A DNA stretch of 8,717 bases from a bacterium (GTDB lineage Bacteria > Patescibacteriota > Patescibacteriia > 2-12-FULL-60-25). Both the position numbers and the translations under genes were made by a program. Positions 5,384 through 8,717 of this stretch are shown piece after piece. The notes beneath the pieces are model-generated. The model saw only the letters and a list, made by a program, of their open reading frames with translations, ran no database searches and was not told the DNA's origin. How positions within the stretch are numbered: position 1 is the stretch's first letter; the number at the start of each line of letters is the position of its first letter. Location of the stretch: assembly GCA_024654265.1 (NCBI GenBank), contig JANLIO010000045.1:1-8717 (forward strand). The letters run 5' to 3'.

Positions 5384-6838
5384 ATGGAACACGGTAACGT
5401 AATACTCCGCTTCAGTGGAGTCACCTTCGGGTATGACGAAGAGAAGCCACTTCTCAGTGAAGTGGATTTTTCAATTCGTGAAAATGCCAAGATCGCGCTC
5501 ATGGGGCAGAACGGTGCAGGGAAAAGTACATTGTTCAAGCTCATGATGGGTGAGATCAAGCCTCAAAAGGGTGGTGTACATGTCAGTGCAGATGCAACGA
5601 TCGCAACTGCCCGTCAGGTTATCCCGCGTGAGCAGATGCAGGATACAATCCGTGAATTTTTTGCGCGGGCATTCAGCGAGGTTCCGTATCAACTCGATGG
5701 AATGATTTCGAACGTCCTTCAAACCGTGAATCTTGACGCACCACTCACAAAACAGATCCAGGATTTTTCAGGTGGTCAACAAGCGCGACTCTTGCTCGCA
5801 TACGCACTTATCCAGGAGCCGGATATTCTCCTTCTTGATGAGCCAACAAATAACCTTGACTCAGCCGGAATTGAACATCTTACGGCATTTCTTATCATGT
5901 ATCCGAAAACAGTGATTGTTATTTCTCATGATGCTGATTTCTTAAATCTTTTCACAGAAGGTGTCCTTTATCTCGATGTCTATCAGCACAAGATGGAGCA
6001 GTATGTGGGAAATTATTTTGATGTGCAGGAAGAGATTTCCGCGCGCTTGGAACGTGATCGCATGAAAAATGCGCGACTCTTGAAAGAGATCCAAGATCGA
6101 AAAGATAAAATTAACTTTTTCGCGAACAAAGGGGGGAAGATGCGTAAGCTCGCAAGCAAACTTCGTGATCAAGTCGGGGAGGCGGAGGATGAGATGGTGG
6201 ATGTTCGTCGTGAGGATCGAACGATTCGAAATTTTGATATTCCAGCGCAGAATACGGTTGAAGCGCTTGTTCAACTGACGTCAGTCAATGTGATCTCAAA
6301 TCATGAGCCACATCGCATCCCCGTTGATATCACAGTACGAAAACGCGATCGATTGCTTGTAACCGGCCCTAATGGAATCGGGAAGAGTACGCTTCTTCGA
6401 ATGCTCGCATCAGGAAAAGACGAGGGCGCAGTGATCGGAAACGGGATAAGAGTTGGATATTATCGCCAAGATTTTTCCGGTCTTGATTTTGATATGACGG
6501 TGTATGATTCGCTTGCTGACGTCATGGAAGCGAAGTTGGACGAGAAATTACGTGCAGCTGCCGCAGAGTTTTTATTAACAGCGCCTCTTTTGCGAAATAA
6601 GGTAGGTTCATTATCTGAAGGGCAAAAGGGACTTCTTTGTTTCGCACGATTCGTGCTTCAAGAACCAAGTCTCCTCATCTTGGACGAACCAACAAATCAC
6701 ATTAACTTTCGACATTTACCCGTTATCGCAAAAGCGATTGATGAGTACAAAGGCGGTTTGATCCTCGTCAGCCACGCACAAGATTTTGTTTCCCAAATTC
6801 ATATTACGGAAACATTAGATTTGGGGAAGTTGGTATAA
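5384..6838 (+). CDS. ABC-F family ATPase (ribosome-associated)
   Basis: Two ABC ATPase domains in one 484-residue chain with no membrane segments, the layout of ABC-F translation factors. Domain 1: Walker A GQNGAGKST (41-49), signature SGGQQ (129-133), Walker B LLLDEP with D152 and E153, H-loop H182. The linker (about 215-285) is charged and helical and should reach the tRNA/peptidyl-transferase region of the ribosome. Domain 2: Walker A GPNGIGKST (328-336), signature SEGQ (411-414), Walker B LILDEP with D434 and E435, H464. The second D-loop reads TNHIN rather than the usual TNHLD, and the second signature is LSEGQ rather than LSGGQ/E. It is shorter than EttA (555 residues). Whether it is a housekeeping factor or a resistance protein cannot be decided. 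Both catalytic glutamates are present, so hydrolysis is expected. Confidence 0.9.
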   Translation: MEHGNVILRFSGVTFGYDEEKPLLSEVDFSIRENAKIALMGQNGAGKSTLFKLMMGEIKPQKGGVHVSADATIATARQVIPREQMQDTIREFFARAFSEVPYQLDGMISNVLQTVNLDAPLTKQIQDFSGGQQARLLLAYALIQEPDILLLDEPTNNLDSAGIEHLTAFLIMYPKTVIVISHDADFLNLFTEGVLYLDVYQHKMEQYVGNYFDVQEEISARLERDRMKNARLLKEIQDRKDKINFFANKGGKMRKLASKLRDQVGEAEDEMVDVRREDRTIRNFDIPAQNTVEALVQLTSVNVISNHEPHRIPVDITVRKRDRLLVTGPNGIGKSTLLRMLASGKDEGAVIGNGIRVGYYRQDFSGLDFDMTVYDSLADVMEAKLDEKLRAAAAEFLLTAPLLRNKVGSLSEGQKGLLCFARFVLQEPSLLILDEPTNHINFRHLPVIAKAIDEYKGGLILVSHAQDFVSQIHITETLDLGKLV

Positions 6839-7066
6839 AAAAGCAAAGAGATTGTTGTAGATGGCACTGGAACGTTAATGGTTGATGGTCTGCGGTCTGA
6901 TTTAAAGCAATAATTCGTTCACCTGCCATTCCAATCATCCTCGCTGTTTCCTGAACCCGAATATGAATCCGCGAACCAGACACCGAACCTAAAAAATCTT
7001 TAAATTTTTCTTTTCTTGCGACTTATCGGCTATTTTCTGTGGATACGTGAACCCGACATAGGATCC
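6839..7066. other. Intergenic stretch, no supported gene
   Basis: About 230 bases between the ABC-F and pyrophosphatase genes. No terminator with a T-run is seen after the ABC-F stop. TGAACCCGA occurs twice (6952-6960 and 7048-7056), and GAACC recurs at 6973 and 6984. On the minus strand 7022 to 6804 is open for 72 codons without an ATG at its head, and it may be a gene remnant. Confidence 0.5.
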
Positions 7067-7082
7067 TTGGGGTATTTTATTC
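7067..7082 (+). repeat. Left arm of a 16-bp perfect inverted repeat around the pyrophosphatase gene
   Basis: TTGGGGTATTTTATTC is the exact reverse complement of 7567-7582. It overlaps the stop codon and last codon of the pyrophosphatase gene. Confidence 0.85.
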
Positions 7083-7526
7083 GTCCTTTTTAGCATTTAT
7101 TTTACACGAATCAATCAGCTTGATTGCGTCTTTGTATCCAAGAAATCTACCAACAACAACCTGTTTATCTGGTCGATCGTCAAAATAATGTTCTCCAAAA
7201 TCACGAATCTTTTTTTCTATTGTTGAGTCTACCATCATATTTTCATTTGATAGCCGGCATAAAATCTTATGGTCTTCCTCACCATTTTCAATCGATTCAA
7301 CCATTCCTATCGGCTCCACATCGATAGTATCTCCTGAAATGAGTGATTTTGCTGTTATTACATAGCAATCAAGCTGATCTCCGTCACCACTGATAGTATC
7401 TAACAAAAAGCCATATGCGTAAGGATAGGGTTTGTACACTTTTTTTGTTCCTATTTGTTCCAATGTTTGTTCGTTGTAGATAGGTCGTTCGTCTGTTCCA
7501 GCGTCTACTTCAATGAATGCTTTCAT
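7077..7526 (-). CDS. ppa: Family I inorganic pyrophosphatase
   Basis: The 149-residue soluble protein should hydrolyse pyrophosphate to phosphate, pulling biosynthetic reactions forward. The core matches family I: YPYAYGF (34-40), then SGDGDQLDCYV with metal-binding D48, D50 and D53, then EPIGMVE and EEDHKILC with D85 and K87 (E. coli D102 and K104), and FGEHYFDD near 110-117. The N-terminal third is short and divergent. The lysine and arginine equivalent to E. coli K29 and R43 are not obvious: ERPIYNEQT and TKKVYKP stand in their places. The protein may therefore be a remote or kinetically different member. The ATG at 7526 has no Shine-Dalgarno sequence. The gene is enclosed in a 16-bp inverted repeat whose upstream copy contains TATTTTATTC, a possible -10 region. 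Confidence 0.82.
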   Translation of the reverse strand: MKAFIEVDAGTDERPIYNEQTLEQIGTKKVYKPYPYAYGFLLDTISGDGDQLDCYVITAKSLISGDTIDVEPIGMVESIENGEEDHKILCRLSNENMMVDSTIEKKIRDFGEHYFDDRPDKQVVVGRFLGYKDAIKLIDSCKINAKKDE

Positions 7527-7566
7527 AAAATGTTCTTAATCACATCGTCCTCTCGGATTACTTCAA

Positions 7567-7582
7567 GAATAAAATACCCCAA
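7567..7582 (-). repeat. Right arm of the 16-bp perfect inverted repeat
   Basis: It reads GAATAAAATACCCCAA on the plus strand, complementary to 7067-7082, about 40 bases upstream of the pyrophosphatase start. Just to the right, TTCAATTGAA (7584-7593) is a small palindrome. No target-site duplication is seen outside the two arms. Confidence 0.85.
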
Positions 7583-7631
7583 ATTCAATTGAAAAAAATT
7601 GAAAAAGACAAATCATTTCCGATACGCCCCG

Positions 7632-7667
7632 CGGTTATGCGACGTGAACGGGCATGTCGCATAACCG
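7632..7667. repeat. Hairpin at the outer end of the array (GTTATGC/GCATAAC)
   Basis: The 15-bp stem has arms 7632-7646 and 7653-7667, one G-U pair and a six-base loop (AACGGG). The arms carry GTTATGC (7634-7640) and GCATAAC (7659-7665), which resemble integron R boxes. On the minus strand this reads as a cassette start (TTATGC) with its matching R'' only a few bases later, so a degenerate or gene-less unit. No R' with GTT follows toward 7619 (GTATCGG at 7625-7619 is the nearest), so the array seems to end here. Confidence 0.6.
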
Positions 7668-7733
7668 TTGTTGTGCAATGTGCCGGAGTGTAGTGGGGGT
7701 CATCGCACAACAACAAAAACCGCGTTGTTATAC
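7659..7733 (-). other. attC-like site without a gene
   Basis: Read on the minus strand: R'' GTATAAC (7733-7727), inner arms GTTGTTGTGC (7714-7705) and GCACAACAAC (7676-7667), a 28-base variable loop, then R' GTTATGC (7665-7659). R'' and R' are complementary except for one position. Total 75 bp, within the attC size range. An overlapping alternative places R'' at GAATAAC (7789-7783) with R' at GTTGTGC (7711-7705), so the parse is uncertain. Confidence 0.45.
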
Positions 7734-7768
7734 GGAGTTCCGCGGAGCGGAATGGAGTATGACAGCGG
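7720..7768. repeat. Hairpin with a GGA triloop
   Basis: Arms 7720-7733 and 7757-7768 pair with two G-U wobbles and a two-base bulge. TTCCGC-GGA-GCGGAA (7738-7752) caps the hairpin, and between them GGAG faces TGGA as a purine-rich internal loop. The left half lies in the 28-bp repeat at 7723-7750. Confidence 0.7.
7723..7750 (+). repeat. 28-bp direct repeat, copy 1
   Basis: It is identical to 8690-8717 at all 28 positions, and the second copy is cut by the window end, so the match may be longer. It contains GTTATAC (R'' box on the minus strand) and the TTCCGC-GGA-GCGG hairpin. The copies lie on either side of the cassette. Confidence 0.9.
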
Positions 7769-7781
7769 AGGTATCCGCGCG

Positions 7782-7820
7782 CGTTATTCGTAATGAAGCG
7801 GAGCGGAATTGCGAATAACG
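7782..7820. repeat. Short hairpin unit GTTATTC/GAATAAC
   Basis: Thirteen-base arms (7782-7794 and 7808-7820) pair with one G-U wobble around GAAGCGGAGCGGA. On the minus strand it begins at the R' of the neighbouring attC (G|TTATTC, 7819-7813) and ends at a matching GAATAAC (7789-7783), leaving only 23 bases for a cassette body. It may be a gene-less micro-cassette. Confidence 0.6.
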
Positions 7821-7936
7821 TCCAAGTATAAGCGATGTTCGCCACTGGTATAATATGCCGCAGGTTTACCAGTGGCAAATATGGGTGAAGTGAAGGAGGG
7901 AAGCGACTGAACGGAGCCGCTTATACTTTGTTGTAC
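7813..7936 (-). other. attC-like recombination site at the 3' end of the cassette
   Basis: Read on the minus strand it has the integron attC order: R'' GTACAAC (7936-7930), spacer AA, L'' arm AGTATAAGCG (to 7918), a variable structure, L' arm CGCTTATACT (from 7834), spacer TGGAC, and R' GTTATTC (7819-7813) with the G|TT crossover point. The outer arms pair perfectly over 11 bp. Inside them GCCACTGGTA (7841-7850) and TACCAGTGGC (7867-7876) form a second perfect 10-bp stem. Length is 124 bp, within the known attC range. The AA after R'' resembles classical cassettes such as aadA. R'' is the exact complement of the cassette's first bases (TTGTAC at 8620-8615). Confidence 0.72.
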
Positions 7937-7978
7937 GATGTAATGAAAAGTTTTGATTTTGCGAAGCAAAAATTTGGG

Positions 7979-8551
7979 CTATTTTTTATTTTTCCTATAT
8001 ATGAAGACCGCTCTTATTAAACCAATAACAAAGTAAGCTCCCGCAAAGTAAAGTGGGATTTGTGACCTGATTAATGTTGAATAGATAATGTGGTCGATAT
8101 CAGCTTGGTAGTCATAAACGGCATAAGGAATAGCGAAAAAATGTTGTAACAAAATAATAAAAAACAATACGACCCCAATGATAGTTATGTCTTGGAGAGA
8201 GAATAAAACTTTTTCTGCTTTGGTGCGCTTTTCTAACTTTGGGAATATAACGTGGTGAAATAAAAAAACCATTATAAAAATGCTAAACCAGATTAAAATG
8301 CCGCCACCGGTATAGAAAATTATTCCAGGATTTTCATATCTGCATTCACGGATACTCCAATAATCGCCAGTCAAATTTTCGCTGATGGTGCTGGTCTCGG
8401 AATCCTGTTTTATTTGGCAGATATGATCTTGAGTATTGTAACCCCAAATTGGATATATTGGCGGCATTCGCGCTTCTACTGTACTTGGCACGTTAATTCC
8501 AATGGTCATTGCAAGAACTAAAAGCAGAAAAAGTTTTTTGGTGGTCTTCAT
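7979..8551 (-). CDS. Cassette-borne membrane protein with signal peptide, function unknown
   Basis: A 190-residue protein that I do not recognise. It opens with a typical signal peptide, MKTTKKLFLLLVLAMTIGIN, with likely cleavage after TVEA (about residue 27). A polar outer segment of about 50 residues follows, with two cysteines (DHICQ and IRECR) that could form a disulfide. Then come three probable membrane helices: IIFYTGGGILIWFSIFIMVF, ITIIGVVLFFIILLQHFF and FAGAYFVIGLIRAVFI. A basic KEKRTKAEK-like loop separates the first two, and the tail is YRKNKK. The frame stays open upstream to a TTG at 8638, but that extension runs through the attC-like site, and the ATG at 8551 precedes the signal peptide, so 8551 was chosen. 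No Shine-Dalgarno sequence is seen. AT-rich codon use sets it apart from its neighbours. Confidence 0.75.
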   Translation of the reverse strand: MKTTKKLFLLLVLAMTIGINVPSTVEARMPPIYPIWGYNTQDHICQIKQDSETSTISENLTGDYWSIRECRYENPGIIFYTGGGILIWFSIFIMVFLFHHVIFPKLEKRTKAEKVLFSLQDITIIGVVLFFIILLQHFFAIPYAVYDYQADIDHIIYSTLIRSQIPLYFAGAYFVIGLIRAVFIYRKNKK

Positions 8552-8576
8552 AGGAAAAATAAAAAATGGCTCAAAT

Positions 8577-8595
8577 AAATTTCTGAAAGAAATTT
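8577..8595. repeat. Small hairpin in the cassette leader
   Basis: AAATTTCT-GAA-AGAAATTT is a perfect 8-bp stem with a GAA loop, between the cassette boundary and the start codon at 8551. A weakly stable A/T-rich stem; function unknown. Confidence 0.5.
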
Positions 8596-8614
8596 TTAAA
8601 CTTTTAATTATTTC

Positions 8615-8700
8615 GTACAACGCGCGCGGATAATCCAACGTTTATTGTAGCAAATCCCGAAGGGTTTGCGGAAAGAAATGTTGGATATCCGTTGTTATAC
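8615..8700 (-). other. attC-like recombination site at the 5' boundary of the cassette
   Basis: Read on the minus strand: R'' GTATAAC (8700-8694), spacer AAC, L'' GGATATCCAAC (8690-8680), variable structure, L' GTTGGATTATCC (8639-8628) with one unpaired base, spacer GCGCGC, R' GTTGTAC (8621-8615). The variable part holds a hairpin, GCAAA-T-CCC / GGG-TTTGC (8650-8669), with a single bulged base and a three-base loop, recalling the short stem and extrahelical base of aadA-type sites. Length is 86 bp. The inner boxes ATCCAAC (8633-8639 on plus, reading AATCCAAC) and GTTGGAT (8680-8686) also fit the RYYYAAC/GTTRRRY consensus, so an inner-pair parse is possible. Confidence 0.68.
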
Positions 8701-8717
8701 GGAGTTCCGCGGAGCGG
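8690..8717 (+). repeat. 28-bp direct repeat, copy 2 (cut by window end)
   Basis: Identical to 7723-7750. It overlaps the R'' of the attC-like site at 8615-8700 and presumably belongs to the next upstream cassette, which lies outside the window. Confidence 0.9.

Larger units (their letters stand above)
7819..8620 (-). mobile_element. Putative integron gene cassette (802 bp)
   Basis: On the minus strand the unit runs from the TT of GTTGTAC (8620) to the G of GTTATTC (7819). It holds one gene in the same orientation, a 69-base 5' leader, and an attC-like site at the 3' end. The match between the cassette start CG-TTGTAC context and its own R'' extends to eight bases (CGTACAAC). The gene inside is visibly more AT-rich than the chromosomal genes to the left, consistent with separate ancestry. 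No integrase or attI is in the window. Confidence 0.68.

Noticed and set aside
5471..6274. Antisense open frames inside the ABC-F gene
   Set aside because: They lie opposite strongly conserved Walker and signature motifs and show no domain of their own.
7585..7878. 97-codon minus-strand open frame across the hairpin region
   Set aside because: It runs through several perfect stems and attC-like boxes, has no domain-like composition, and its start lies inside the variable part of the attC-like site.
7957..7971. TTTTGC-GAA-GCAAAA hairpin as terminator of the cassette gene
   Set aside because: It forms a clean six-base stem after the stop codon, but no T-run follows on the minus strand, so it is more likely just cassette structure.
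8552..8638. N-terminal extension of the cassette gene from a TTG at 8638
   Set aside because: It would put the coding start inside the attC-like site and ahead of an intact signal peptide that begins at the ATG at 8551.
7632..8717. CRISPR array as an explanation for the repeats
   Set aside because: The stems differ in sequence and length, there are no regularly spaced identical repeats or uniform spacers, and a full gene lies between the two longest matches.

Overview
The window reads as a stretch of chromosome from a small, streamlined bacterium, most likely a Candidate Phyla Radiation (Patescibacteria) lineage. That assignment is inference. It rests on short, tightly packed housekeeping genes, a phosphoglycerate mutase with a lineage-style insertion, a stand-alone 85-residue RRM protein, a short ABC-F ATPase, and start codons that almost all lack a Shine-Dalgarno sequence. 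The genetic code looks standard.

Layout. 1-208: a cluster of short dispersed palindromic repeats. 209-1388 (+): a radical-SAM NrdG-type activase and a DoxX-family membrane protein, one base apart. 1390-2091 (-): 2,3-bisphosphoglycerate-dependent phosphoglycerate mutase, ending one base from the DoxX gene. 2229-2486 (+): RRM RNA-binding protein with a clear promoter and a bidirectional terminator. 2574-5279 (-): four closely spaced genes, transcribed in the order GIY-YIG nuclease, type II NADH dehydrogenase, HAD phosphatase, VIT-family metal transporter. 5384-6838 (+): ABC-F ATPase. 7077-7526 (-): family I inorganic pyrophosphatase bracketed by a perfect 16-bp inverted repeat. 7620-8717: a non-coding, hairpin-rich zone and one unrecognised membrane-protein gene.

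The most interesting part is the right end. Read on the minus strand, 7619-8717 has the anatomy of an integron gene-cassette array. Two attC-like imperfect palindromes (8615-8700 and 7813-7936) flank one gene. The first bases of the proposed cassette (TTGTAC) are the exact complement of the R'' box (GTACAAC) of the attC at the cassette's own end, which is the hallmark of an excisable cassette. Further attC-like hairpins without genes follow to 7632, where the array meets ordinary chromosome. No integrase is visible. With cassettes on the minus strand, an intI/attI platform would lie beyond the right edge, or the array could be an integrase-less cluster of attC sites.

A second theme is transcription. 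At least four genes have an extended -10 motif (TGn followed by a TATAAT-like hexamer) only 6-10 bases before the start codon, so they should give leaderless or nearly leaderless mRNAs, consistent with the missing Shine-Dalgarno sites. Metabolically the genes touch lower glycolysis, anaerobic deoxyribonucleotide synthesis, pyrophosphate removal, NADH oxidation and metal export or storage; they do not form one pathway.
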